This document shows positions 1-7,277 of a DNA stretch of 34,763 nt, one piece after another. Both the position numbers and the translations under genes were made by a program. Under the pieces are notes generated by a model. It ran no database searches. It worked only from the letters and a program-made list of their open reading frames with translations, and was not told where the DNA came from. Source of the stretch: an uncultured Alphaproteobacteria bacterium (GTDB lineage Bacteria > Pseudomonadota > Alphaproteobacteria > CAAGCB01 > CAG-977); contig CALXYE010000012.1 in assembly GCA_944392845.1 (NCBI GenBank), positions 1-34,763 of the forward strand. The letters are read 5' to 3'. Positions within the stretch are counted from its first letter, which is position 1; each line of letters begins with the position of its first letter.

Positions 1-2
1 AG

Positions 3-245
3 GGCGGATGTCTGCGCGAACCGATTGAGACGGGGACTCCTTGTTTTTATAACGGTAACAAACCTTGTCCCGACGGATATTTTTGCAGCGGTACCGCGAA
101 ACGATGCTGTCCGAACGGATCTAAACCCTCTGCGGGGCGCTGCGATACGCCGACTACCGGCAACGGAGGAGGAGCGTCTAACGGAAACCTGTATCCTTCC
201 CGCAACGGACCGGGATATGTGCATATTGAACACCGCGGTTACTAA
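3..245 (+). CDS. C-terminal part of a cysteine-rich, probably exported protein (5' end outside window)
   Basis: The frame is open from the left edge to a TAA at 243-245. The 80 visible residues contain seven cysteines, including a run of the type PCPDGYFC then RCCPNG, followed by a Gly/Asn-rich tail ending in HRGY. Closely spaced Cys with Pro/Gly turns suggests small disulfide-linked modules of an extracytoplasmic protein. Alternative frames here give no protein-like sequence. A strong hairpin with a T-run follows the stop directly, which supports this reading frame. The signal peptide and any N-terminal domain lie outside the window, so function cannot be assigned. Confidence 0.6.
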   Translation, partial: GGCLREPIETGTPCFYNGNKPCPDGYFCSGTAKRCCPNGSKPSAGRCDTPTTGNGGGASNGNLYPSRNGPGYVHIEHRGY

Positions 246-281
246 AAAAAACAGCCCCCGAAATTTGGGGGCTGTTTTTTA
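244..281. terminator. Bidirectional intrinsic terminator
   Basis: A perfect 9-bp stem (251-259 with 267-275) has a 7-nt loop. An A-run lies on its left and a T-run on its right, so it can end transcription from both sides. It serves the convergent cysteine-rich gene on the plus strand and gpt on the minus strand. Confidence 0.9.
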
Positions 282-296
282 ACGTTTCGGCTATTT

Positions 297-767
297 TTAC
301 AGACGGCGGCGCAACGGCGATGCCGGCGATAGCTCCGCTTCCCACGGGAACAAAATCCACACGTCCTGATCAACGGGAACGACGAAATCGTCAACGACTT
401 CCTGCCCCTTGGGTTTCGCATACATCGTTACGAAATAAGCCTTGGGCATCAATTCGCGGATAATGCGCCCCGTCCTGCCCGAATCGACCAGATCGTCAAC
501 GACTAAAACGCCTTCGCCGTCGCCTTCGGGAATTTTCAGGATTGAAGCTTTGCTGTCGCGGGATTCTTCGTCATAGCTGGCGACACAGATCGTATCAATC
601 CAGCGGATTTCCAGCTCGCGCGCCAGAACCGCCGCAGGGAAAAGCCCGCCGCGCGTCACGCACACGATTTTGTTCAGATCTTCCCGATCCAACAAACGCG
701 CCGCCAACGTGCGCGCATCTTTATGAAACTGTTCCCAAGAAATCGTCAGATATCTTTGTTCCGCCAT
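297..767 (-). CDS. gpt: Xanthine(-guanine) phosphoribosyltransferase
   Basis: This 156-residue protein resembles E. coli Gpt (about 152 residues) along its whole length. Gpt salvages xanthine and guanine by joining them to PRPP to give XMP and GMP, and is usually associated with the inner face of the membrane. The PRPP-binding signature VLVVDDLVDSGRT lies at residues 87-99. Other shared family blocks are TRGGLFPAAVLAREL near 38-52 and the PKAYFVTMYAKP segment after the PRPP loop. A Shine-Dalgarno GGAG lies about 7 nt before the ATG. The gene stands alone between tlpA, on the same strand upstream of it in coordinates beyond 862, and the shared terminator at 251-275. Substrate preference between xanthine, guanine and hypoxanthine cannot be read from sequence alone. 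Confidence 0.9.
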   Translation of the reverse strand: MAEQRYLTISWEQFHKDARTLAARLLDREDLNKIVCVTRGGLFPAAVLARELEIRWIDTICVASYDEESRDSKASILKIPEGDGEGVLVVDDLVDSGRTGRIIRELMPKAYFVTMYAKPKGQEVVDDFVVPVDQDVWILFPWEAELSPASPLRRRL

Positions 768-861
768 TCTTTTTTCTCCGCCGTTAGAATGCAGTAAAGC
801 CTTCTTTTACTTCATTTTGCGCCGGAATCAAGTTTTTTCGAAAAAAGCCCGAAAAGCCCCG

Positions 862-1527
862 TCATTTAAACCATCCCGAAAAGTCGTTCGTCCTGTCGGG
901 CGGCGGCGGAACGTCAGACTCCGCAGAGGCCGGCGCGGAAGGTTCGGGCGCGGCGGGGGGCTTTGCCTTTTCGCGGCGAATTATATCGCGTATTTGCGCC
1001 TTAAGCGTCGGGCCGTCCCATTCCGCCATACCGCGAATACGTCCCAGTTCGTTTCCTTCACCGTCAATCAACAGAGTCGTCGGCAATCCCAAAACGCCCG
1101 CCGCCATCGAAAAGGACGCGTCGTCGTCAATAAAAGGCTCTAATCGGGAAATTCCCTTTTCTCCCCACAGGCGACGCACGGAAGCCGCCGTTTCCCCGCC
1201 CGAAGCCAGCGCGACCACTTGAAATTTCAATCCGCCCATATCTTTTTGAAGGCGGTCCAACATCGGCAACTCGATAACGCATCTGGGACAGTTTGACGCC
1301 CAAACGTTTACAATCAAAACCTTGCCCTTAAAATCTTTTAAAGAAACGGGTTTCCCCCTGCCGTTTTTAAAAGTCGCCGTCGGCGCGGGCTTCGAAAAAT
1401 CGTACAGTCGGAAAGAATCGGGCGCGTTCAGCCCTTTCATGCGCACTTCCGCCGCGGCAGGCCCCGAAAGGCAGAGAAAGGGGAAGACAAAAAAAAGAAA
1501 AGTTGATATTCTGCGCACGTCCGTCAT
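862..1527 (-). CDS. TlpA/ResA-like thiol-disulfide oxidoreductase
   Basis: A 221-residue thioredoxin-fold protein. An N-terminal hydrophobic segment (about 6-26) ends in AAA and looks like a signal peptide, so the thioredoxin domain should be periplasmic. The active site is C80-P-R-C83 in the WASNCPRC context, and the cis-proline is in GLPTT at 147-151. It is followed by a Pro/Ala-rich low-complexity tail from about residue 188. TlpA-like proteins usually act as reductants of periplasmic disulfides, for example in cytochrome c maturation, but no cytochrome genes lie nearby. In many alphaproteobacteria a TlpA gene lies divergent from lptM-lysA, exactly as here. The ATG at 1527 has no strong Shine-Dalgarno, so the start is the least certain part. 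Confidence 0.85.
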   Translation of the reverse strand: MTDVRRISTFLFFVFPFLCLSGPAAAEVRMKGLNAPDSFRLYDFSKPAPTATFKNGRGKPVSLKDFKGKVLIVNVWASNCPRCVIELPMLDRLQKDMGGLKFQVVALASGGETAASVRRLWGEKGISRLEPFIDDDASFSMAAGVLGLPTTLLIDGEGNELGRIRGMAEWDGPTLKAQIRDIIRREKAKPPAAPEPSAPASAESDVPPPPDRTNDFSGWFK

Positions 1528-1594
1528 CCTGAATCAAACAAAGGGAACAGGCGGTATGATAACATGTTTTTGTCCGAACCGATAAGGAGCAAAA

Positions 1595-1834
1595 ATGAAA
1601 AAATCTCTGATTGCCGCCGCCGCGCTGATCCTGTTGTCCGCTTGCGGCAAAATGGGGAAATTGGAGTATCCTCCCGGAGCCTTTTACCCGCGCCAGTATC
1701 CCGCGCCGCATTTCCCGAAAAGCCCCGTTGCGGAAACGGAGCGCCCCGACGCGGACTCCGCGCGGAAAAGCGGCGAAAAGAAAGTAACCGTCTCCGAAAA
1801 AACCGCTCCCGAGACGAAAGAAGATAAAAAATGA
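1595..1834 (+). CDS. lptM: Small LptM/YifL-like lipoprotein upstream of lysA
   Basis: A 79-residue protein with a signal peptide and lipobox LLSAC (acylated Cys17). A short segment KMGKLEYPPGAFYPRQYPAP follows, which matches the style of the LptM/YifL family, and the C-terminal half is charged and low in complexity. E. coli LptM helps oxidative maturation of the LptDE lipopolysaccharide translocon; that role is carried over here by family only. A strong AAGGAG lies at 1584-1589 before the ATG. Its TGA overlaps the lysA ATG (ATGA at 1831-1834), so the two are translationally coupled. The pairing with a diaminopimelate-pathway gene is common in proteobacteria. Confidence 0.75.
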   Translation: MKKSLIAAAALILLSACGKMGKLEYPPGAFYPRQYPAPHFPKSPVAETERPDADSARKSGEKKVTVSEKTAPETKEDKK

Positions 1835-3102
1835 CCCCTTTTTCTTATAAAAACGGCATTTTGTGCGCCGAAAACGTTCCCCTGCCGCTGATTGCGGAAA
1901 CGGCGGAAACGCCTTTTTATTGTTATTCTTCGTCGGCATTGGAAAAAAATGCTTCCGAATTCGCCGACGCCGTTAAAAAGGAAGGATTGGACGCCCTGAT
2001 CTGTTTTGCCGTCAAATCAAATGCGAATCCTGCCGTATTACGGACTTTCGCTGCGGCGGGGATCGGCGCGGACATCGTTTCGGGCGGAGAGCTGGAATTG
2101 GCTTTGGCGGCGGGCATCCCGCCTGAAAAGATCGTTTTCTCGGGCGTCGGAAAAACCGAGAAAGAGTTGGAAGCCGCCCTTGACGCGGGAATATTCCAGC
2201 TCAACGCCGAATCCGCCGAAGAATTGGAAACGTTGAACGAAATCGCGATAAAAAAAGGGAAAAAAGCTCCCGTCGCCCTGCGCATCAATCCCGACGTCGA
2301 CGCACACACGCATGCCAAGATTTCGACGGGGAAAAAGGAAAACAAATTCGGCATTTCTTGGGAAATCGCCCGCCCCTTATACGCGAAAGCGACGAAAATG
2401 AAAGGAATCTCTCCCGTCGGCATAGACGTCCATATCGGATCCCAGCTGACCGAAACGGCGCCGTTTGAGGAGGCTTTCGGAAAAGTGGCGGATATGTTGC
2501 ATACCCTGCGCGAAGACGGCATCAACATATCAAGAATCGACGTCGGCGGAGGTTTGGGCGTCGTTTATCGGGACGACGACGCGCCCCCGTCGTTCAAGGA
2601 ATACGCCGCCGCCGTCAAAAAATATTTCGGCGATGCGGGATGCCGCATTATTTTTGAACCCGGCCGCCGATTAAGCGCCGAAGCGGGCATTTTGGTTTCC
2701 CGCGTCGTTCGCGTCAAGAAAACTCCCGCAAAGACCTTTTTGGTCGTTGACGCGGGAATGAACGACCTTGTCCGCCCCGCGATGTACGACGCGTATCATG
2801 CCGTTGCGCCCGTCGTCGAAAACGGCGGCGAAAAAACGCTTTACGACGTTGTCGGCCCCGTATGCGAAAGCAGCGACGTCTTTGCAAAAAATCGTTTAAT
2901 GCAAACGATGCGGGCGGGAGATCTGGTTGCGTTCAAAGCGGCGGGCGCTTACGGTTCTTCAATGTCTTCAACGTACAATATGCGCCCCTTGGCCGCCGAA
3001 ATCATGGTCAAGGGGGATCGTTTCGCCGTTGTCAGGAAACGCCAAAGCATCTCTGACGTTACGCGGGCGTGTTCTCTTGCTCCGTGGCAGGAGGAAGGAT
3101 AA
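1831..3102 (+). CDS. lysA: Diaminopimelate decarboxylase
   Basis: LysA removes CO2 from meso-diaminopimelate to give L-lysine, using PLP. At 423 residues the length is normal. The PLP lysine is K62 in FAVKSN. The other family blocks follow in order: the HIGSQL motif, the glycine-rich DVGGGLGV phosphate-binding loop, EPGR, GPVCESSDVF with the catalytic cysteine of the partner active site, and YNMRP near the C-terminus. It is coupled to the lipoprotein upstream by an ATGA overlap. Its last 44 bp overlap the end of the convergent zinc-ribbon gene, and there is no room for a dedicated terminator between them. Confidence 0.97.
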   Translation: MTPFSYKNGILCAENVPLPLIAETAETPFYCYSSSALEKNASEFADAVKKEGLDALICFAVKSNANPAVLRTFAAAGIGADIVSGGELELALAAGIPPEKIVFSGVGKTEKELEAALDAGIFQLNAESAEELETLNEIAIKKGKKAPVALRINPDVDAHTHAKISTGKKENKFGISWEIARPLYAKATKMKGISPVGIDVHIGSQLTETAPFEEAFGKVADMLHTLREDGINISRIDVGGGLGVVYRDDDAPPSFKEYAAAVKKYFGDAGCRIIFEPGRRLSAEAGILVSRVVRVKKTPAKTFLVVDAGMNDLVRPAMYDAYHAVAPVVENGGEKTLYDVVGPVCESSDVFAKNRLMQTMRAGDLVAFKAAGAYGSSMSSTYNMRPLAAEIMVKGDRFAVVRKRQSISDVTRACSLAPWQEEG

Positions 3103-4204
3103 GCAAATCATCAACGGGCATTTCCCGCTTGGGCAAAACGCGGTCGCCGCTGCCTTCCTCGGGCGACCTGTTTTCCGTTCCGTCCTTCAAAGGCAGAACG
3201 CGCAGCTTTTTTTGCCGTTCCGTCGCGTTATCCTTCGCGGGCGGCGCGGACAGCCCGTCGCTTTCCGAGAAATCAACGGCATCAAGGATCAGTTCGGCTT
3301 TTGCGGCCTGAGCGGGGGGGCGTTCCAAGCGCAATTCGAAGTTTCCCGTTTCCTTCGGAGGCAACATTCCCAACGGTGACGGCGAGGCCCTGTCCGACAA
3401 CCGTCGGCCGTTTGAGGAATAAAACACGACCTTGAAACGGCGGGGATAGGCGAATTTTTCCGATTTATTTTCCAACGACGCGTTAATAATCAGGAATTTT
3501 TTATAATCGCGTTCGATAAATTCATAGGTAACGGTTTTAAACGCCATCGGCACGGATTTGACCGAATGAAAAAACGTCAGCCATACGACGCCCGCAATGC
3601 ATAACAGCGTCAAAAAGAACAAGGGCTTTGACCATTCCTGCCAAAACGTTTTGTCGGGATAGTCAACGGGAGCAAAGGGCTGTTTAAATTCGGGAATCTT
3701 AAAATCAGAGGGCAACTCCGCGGCTTCCGAAGGCGAATTAAAATCGAACCGCGGCGGTTCTTCTTCATCGTCGTAAAAGCGAAATCCTTCGGATTCGCCG
3801 AAACGTTCGTTTTCCCGTTCGTCTCCCGAAGGAGCAAAGGAAGAATCGGGAACGTCGGAAAAAGCCTCTTCTTCAAGAGCGGAGCCTTTCGCCTCTTCCG
3901 TCGTCCATTCGGGATCCGCCTTGCGGGAATTTGAAAAGGCTTGCCATTCGGGATCTTTTGCTTTTTCGCCGTTTTCAATGGCCTGCATGCGGACGTCCTC
4001 TTTTTTTTCGGGAACGTACTCTTCCGCGGCGACGGCGGCGTTTTTCCCGAGTTCCCACTCCATGGAACCCGTTTCCGATTTTTTTATCCCCGGATCAACC
4101 TCCCATACATTGCCGCACGAAACGCAGCGGACTTTGCGGGCGCGGCGCAGTTTGTCGGCGGGAGCATCGTAAACCGTACGGCAGTTCGGACAGGTCAAAA
4201 GCAT
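3059..4204 (-). CDS. MJ0042-type zinc-ribbon, single-pass membrane protein (DUF3426-like)
   Basis: A 381-residue protein in three parts. The N-terminal zinc ribbon has C5-x2-C8 and C27-x2-C30. A long acidic, low-complexity linker runs from about 40 to 185. One transmembrane helix (about 194-212) is followed by an extracytoplasmic beta-rich domain resembling DUF3426, with SPLGMLPPKETGNFELRLERPP. Proteins of this build often sit next to ftsE in alphaproteobacteria, divergently transcribed as here. Their function is not established; a sensor or envelope scaffold linking cytoplasm and periplasm is only a guess. The start has an AGAGG about 5 nt upstream. The 3' end overlaps lysA by 44 bp in convergent orientation. 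Confidence 0.8.
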   Translation of the reverse strand: MLLTCPNCRTVYDAPADKLRRARKVRCVSCGNVWEVDPGIKKSETGSMEWELGKNAAVAAEEYVPEKKEDVRMQAIENGEKAKDPEWQAFSNSRKADPEWTTEEAKGSALEEEAFSDVPDSSFAPSGDERENERFGESEGFRFYDDEEEPPRFDFNSPSEAAELPSDFKIPEFKQPFAPVDYPDKTFWQEWSKPLFFLTLLCIAGVVWLTFFHSVKSVPMAFKTVTYEFIERDYKKFLIINASLENKSEKFAYPRRFKVVFYSSNGRRLSDRASPSPLGMLPPKETGNFELRLERPPAQAAKAELILDAVDFSESDGLSAPPAKDNATERQKKLRVLPLKDGTENRSPEEGSGDRVLPKREMPVDDLLILPPATEQENTPA

Positions 4205-4214
4205 GGCGGCCTCT

Positions 4215-4242
4215 TTGAAAAACAGGGATACCCTTCTATAAT
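4215..4242 (+). promoter_or_regulatory. Sigma-70-type promoter for the ftsE operon
   Basis: TTGAAA (4215-4220), a 16-bp spacer and a perfect TATAAT (4237-4242) lie in the divergent gap between the zinc-ribbon gene and ftsE. Transcription would start near 4249 and leave a leader of about 80 nt before the ftsE GTG. Confidence 0.7.
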
Positions 4243-4331
4243 ATGCCCGAAATTTACATATAAAAGATTAACTTTGCGGATAATCTGTGTTTATATACTT
4301 TACGCCTTTTTTCATTTGGGGAGAAAATCGG

Positions 4332-5060
4332 GTGAATGCGTCAAACGTCATAGAATTCGACGGCGTCGGCCTGCGCTACGGGCAAGGACCCGAGGTGCTC
4401 AAAGACGTTACGTTTTCCCTGCCTTCGGGATCGTTTTATTTCCTGACGGGGGAAAGCGGCGCGGGCAAAAGCTCCTTGTTAAGCCTGATGTACCTGTCCC
4501 GACGCCCGACGCGGGGGCACATCCGCATGTTCGGAAAATCAATCCAAAATTTGCCGCGCGCGGCTCTGCCCGAAATCAGGGGAAAAATCGGCGTCGTCTT
4601 TCAGGATTTCCGCCTGCTGGATCATTTGTCCGCTTTGGACAACGTCGCTTTACCCCTGAGAATCGCAGGCTTGTCCGAAAACGAAGTGAAAAAGCGCGTC
4701 GTCGAACTGCTGACCTGGACGGGGTTGGCGTCGCATCTGAATGCCAGGCCGCCGACGCTGTCGGGCGGACAAAAGCAAAGCGTCGCCATCGCGCGCGCCG
4801 TTATCAACCGTCCCCAAATATTGGTTGCGGACGAACCGACGGGAAATATGGACGACAGGACGGCAGCGCGGCTGTTGCGTTTGTTCGTCGAGCTGAACCG
4901 CCGCGGAACGACGGTCATCATCGCGACGCACAACGAAGGCCTGATCCGCACTTTCCCCTATCCCAGAATGCACCTTTCGAACGGCAGGCTGACCCTTTAT
5001 CCCGCAGGATATGCGCCGAATGTTTCAACCCGTCTGCAACGGGAGGAACGGCGTGTTTAG
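4332..5060 (+). CDS. ftsE: Cell division ATP-binding protein FtsE
   Basis: FtsE is the ATPase of the FtsEX complex, which couples the divisome to activation of cell-wall hydrolases. From the GTG at 4332 it has 242 residues. Walker A is GESGAGKSS (40-48), the Q-loop is VVFQDF (88-93), the signature is LSGGQ (143-147), Walker B leads into ADEPTGN (166-172), and the switch histidine is in IIATHN. The GTG is preferred over an upstream in-frame codon at 4287 because GGGGAG lies 8 nt before it and the extra residues look random. The residues after LSGGQ read KQSVAIARA, where E. coli FtsE has a QRV-type sequence; ATP-site residues are otherwise intact. The TAG stop lies inside the start of ftsX, so the two are coupled. 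Confidence 0.93.
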   Translation: MNASNVIEFDGVGLRYGQGPEVLKDVTFSLPSGSFYFLTGESGAGKSSLLSLMYLSRRPTRGHIRMFGKSIQNLPRAALPEIRGKIGVVFQDFRLLDHLSALDNVALPLRIAGLSENEVKKRVVELLTWTGLASHLNARPPTLSGGQKQSVAIARAVINRPQILVADEPTGNMDDRTAARLLRLFVELNRRGTTVIIATHNEGLIRTFPYPRMHLSNGRLTLYPAGYAPNVSTRLQREERRV

Positions 5061-5862
5061 AAAAACAAGCGATCTGCCTTTTACGACGGACACTTCGGCA
5101 TGGTTTTTGCCGTGGATGGTTATGCTGATGGTGTTTTTTGCGGGATTGACGACCGCGGGGGCGCTGTCTTTGAATTCCATGCTGGGACGGTGGAGCCGTT
5201 CCATATCGGGTTCGCTGACCGTCCAGATCCTGCCTCTGGAAGAAAACGGACGCATCAACATTAAAAAAACGCAATTGGAAACGGACGAAGTTCTGTCGGT
5301 TCTTCGCAAAACGGAAGGCGTCGCTTCTGCGAACGTCCTGACCGACAGCCAGTTGAAAGACTTGCTGAGGCCGTGGCTGGGCGATTCTTTTTTGCTTGAC
5401 GACCTGCCCATGCCGCGATTGATTGACGTTCGGCTGATCCCCGATACGCACGTTGATTTGGATAAACTGAAAACCGTGCTGGCCGAACGGGCGCCGAACG
5501 CTTCGCTTGACGTGCACAAGCTGTGGCTCGGAAAGCTGGTGAAGCTGGCTCAGACGCTAAGCCTTTTGGCTTCGACGCTTTTGGCTTTGGTTATCGCAAC
5601 GACGTCCGTCATCGTAATTTATGTAACCTGTTCGGGGCTTGCCGTTCACCGCCCCATTATTGAATTGTTGCATTTGATCGGCGCGCATGACGATTACATT
5701 GCCCGCCAGTACGCCCGCCGCATCGCTCTCCTGTCTTTTTTGGGCGCCGCCGTCGGTTTCGGCTTTGTATTGCCCGTCATCTTCATGGTATCGTCTTTGG
5801 CCGAAGGAATACGGGGCGGGTTGCTTTCCGAAGCGGAATTCGACGTATGGTCATGGAGGTAG
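5053..5862 (+). CDS. ftsX: Cell division protein FtsX, interrupted by an in-frame UAG before the last membrane helix
   Basis: FtsX is the membrane partner of FtsE. The GTG at 5053 has GGGAGG at 5041-5046 and overlaps the ftsE stop by 8 bp. Visible parts are TM1 (about 17-38), a periplasmic domain (about 40-165), TM2 (near 175-200) and TM3 (near 222-245). Translation stops at TAG 5860-5862 after 269 residues. In the same frame the sequence continues with LSLIPVFAVILSTLTAYW and a basic end TVQKTLRRLP before TGA at 5947-5949. That extension is a typical FtsX fourth helix and tail, giving 298 codons in all. The next gene starts at GTG 5946, overlapping that TGA by 4 bp. The gene is therefore either newly broken, read through, or misread in the assembly. 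TAG acts as an ordinary stop for ftsE and rimI in this window. Confidence 0.88.
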   Translation: MFRKTSDLPFTTDTSAWFLPWMVMLMVFFAGLTTAGALSLNSMLGRWSRSISGSLTVQILPLEENGRINIKKTQLETDEVLSVLRKTEGVASANVLTDSQLKDLLRPWLGDSFLLDDLPMPRLIDVRLIPDTHVDLDKLKTVLAERAPNASLDVHKLWLGKLVKLAQTLSLLASTLLALVIATTSVIVIYVTCSGLAVHRPIIELLHLIGAHDDYIARQYARRIALLSFLGAAVGFGFVLPVIFMVSSLAEGIRGGLLSEAEFDVWSWR

Positions 5863-5945
5863 CTTTCCCTGATTCCCGTTTTCGCCGTCATTTTATCGAC
5901 TCTGACGGCATATTGGACGGTACAAAAGACTTTAAGGCGACTGCC

Positions 5946-6560
5946 GTGAAAATCAAATCGAAAAAATTCGCCGTCGCAGGAATCCTCGCCGCCCTGATAT
6001 GGGGCGCAGGGCTGTTTTCTTTTGCAAGCCGCGTCCGTTCAACGGCAAAAGACGATGAAACGCGGACGGACGCCATCATTGCCTTAACGGGCGGAACGGA
6101 TCGCGTCGCCACGGGTACCGAACTGTTAAAACGGGGAAAAGCCGAAAAACTGTTGATTTCGGGAGTCAACCGCGCCGTCGATTGGAACCTGTTGTCCCGA
6201 ACAATCGAAACATTGCCCGACGACATTGCCGACAAAATCACTCTGGGACATGTTGCCGCCGACACTTGGGAAAACGCTCTGGAAAGCAGGAATTGGATGG
6301 AAAAAAACGGTTTTTCGTCGTTGCGCCTGGTCACCGCCGCCTATCACATGCCCCGAAGTTTATCGGAATTCAAAAACGCCATGCCTGACGCGACGATCAT
6401 TCCTCATCCCGTTTTTCCCGCAAATTTCAAGCATGACGAATGGTGGAAATATCCCGGAACGGCGGCTTTGCTGATTTCCGAATACAACAAATTCCTGCTG
6501 GTGTCCCTGCGGCACCTGTTGCCCTTCTTTCCCGACAAAACCATTTCTGAAGACGAGTGA
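5946..6560 (+). CDS. DUF218 (YdcF/ElyC/SanA-like) membrane-anchored protein
   Basis: A 204-residue protein from the GTG at 5946. It has an N-terminal membrane anchor (about 9-28) and then a DUF218 domain: DAIIALTGGTDRVATG near 42-57, LLISGVN near 69-75, a conserved ADTWENA segment, and RLVTAAYHMPRS further on. Family members are linked to envelope functions such as ElyC in peptidoglycan and polyprenyl-carrier maintenance, but the biochemical activity is uncertain. I prefer this start over an earlier ATG at 5847 because translation from 5847 would read, in another frame, through the DNA that encodes FtsX helix 4. The GTG also makes a 4-bp overlap with the natural ftsX stop. ftsX-DUF218-plsC is a recurring alphaproteobacterial order. 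Confidence 0.85.
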   Translation: MKIKSKKFAVAGILAALIWGAGLFSFASRVRSTAKDDETRTDAIIALTGGTDRVATGTELLKRGKAEKLLISGVNRAVDWNLLSRTIETLPDDIADKITLGHVAADTWENALESRNWMEKNGFSSLRLVTAAYHMPRSLSEFKNAMPDATIIPHPVFPANFKHDEWWKYPGTAALLISEYNKFLLVSLRHLLPFFPDKTISEDE

Positions 6561-6566
6561 GTGCCT

Positions 6567-7277
6567 ATGAGATATATCCGTTCTTTCCTGTTTAACCTGT
6601 TTTATTTTTCATGGACCCTGTTCTTGTCCGTCATCGGATGCCTGTTAGCGCCCTTCCCCCGGCGGATCGCTTTGGCGAACGCCCGCTTTTGGGCAGTCGG
6701 CACAATGAAAGCCATGCGCTTTTTTGTCGGTCTTTCTTATCGTGTCGAAGGCATTGAAAATTTACCCGACAATTCCGCCTTTATTATTGCTTCAAAGCAT
6801 CAGTCCGCCTTTGAAACGATCGCGTATCACGCTATTTTCCCGCGCCCCGTCTTTGTATTGAAAAAAGAGTTGCTTTGGTTGCCTTTGTTCGGATGGAATT
6901 TACTGTTGACGGGATGTATCCCCATTGACAGATCGTCGGGAATGAAAGCCATGCGCTCCATATTGGAAGGCGCTCAAAAACGTTTAAAAGAGGGGTATCC
7001 CGTCGTTATTTTCCCCGAAGGAACCAGAACGGCGCCCGGAACAACCGTAAAATATAATCCCGGCGTCGGATTGCTCTATGAACAATGCGATGTTCCCGTC
7101 ATTCCCGTCGTTTTAAATTCGGGAGAATTCTGGAAAAGAAAAGCTTTCGTTAAACAGCCGGGAACGATTACCGTAAAAATCCTGCCTCCGATGCCCAAAG
7201 GCTTGCCCAAACGCGAATTTATCGATCGTCTGCAAAACGAAATCGAATCGGCTTATAAAGACTTGCCGCGCGATTGA
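6567..7277 (+). CDS. plsC: 1-acyl-sn-glycerol-3-phosphate acyltransferase
   Basis: PlsC adds the second acyl chain to lysophosphatidic acid to make phosphatidic acid at the inner membrane. From the ATG at 6567 it has 236 residues. Hydrophobic N-terminal helices run from about 8 to 30. The catalytic histidine is H78 in SKHQSAFET, where the acidic partner is Glu rather than the Asp of the canonical HX4D motif. The glycerophosphate-binding motif FPEGTRT lies at 149-155, and GCIPIDR near 116-122 is also typical. A GTG at 6561 directly after the upstream TGA is an alternative start. The last 25 bp overlap the convergent nucleotidyltransferase gene. Confidence 0.93.
   Translation: MRYIRSFLFNLFYFSWTLFLSVIGCLLAPFPRRIALANARFWAVGTMKAMRFFVGLSYRVEGIENLPDNSAFIIASKHQSAFETIAYHAIFPRPVFVLKKELLWLPLFGWNLLLTGCIPIDRSSGMKAMRSILEGAQKRLKEGYPVVIFPEGTRTAPGTTVKYNPGVGLLYEQCDVPVIPVVLNSGEFWKRKAFVKQPGTITVKILPPMPKGLPKREFIDRLQNEIESAYKDLPRD

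Noticed and set aside
25-282. 85-codon frame starting at 25
   Set aside because: It runs through the terminator hairpin, lacks a ribosome binding site and is out of frame with the cysteine-rich sequence.
834-849. Palindrome TTTTTTCGAAAAAA after tlpA as terminator
   Set aside because: The stem is pure A/T except for CG at the centre and has no loop, so it would not make a stable RNA hairpin.
5860-5862. UAG reassigned to an amino acid genome-wide
   Set aside because: ftsE and rimI end at TAG where their families normally end, so UAG works as a stop here.
5847-5945. ATG start at 5847 for the DUF218 gene
   Set aside because: It would run in another frame across the DNA encoding the last FtsX helix; the added residues are not membrane-like or conserved-looking, and GTG 5946 forms a standard GTGA overlap.
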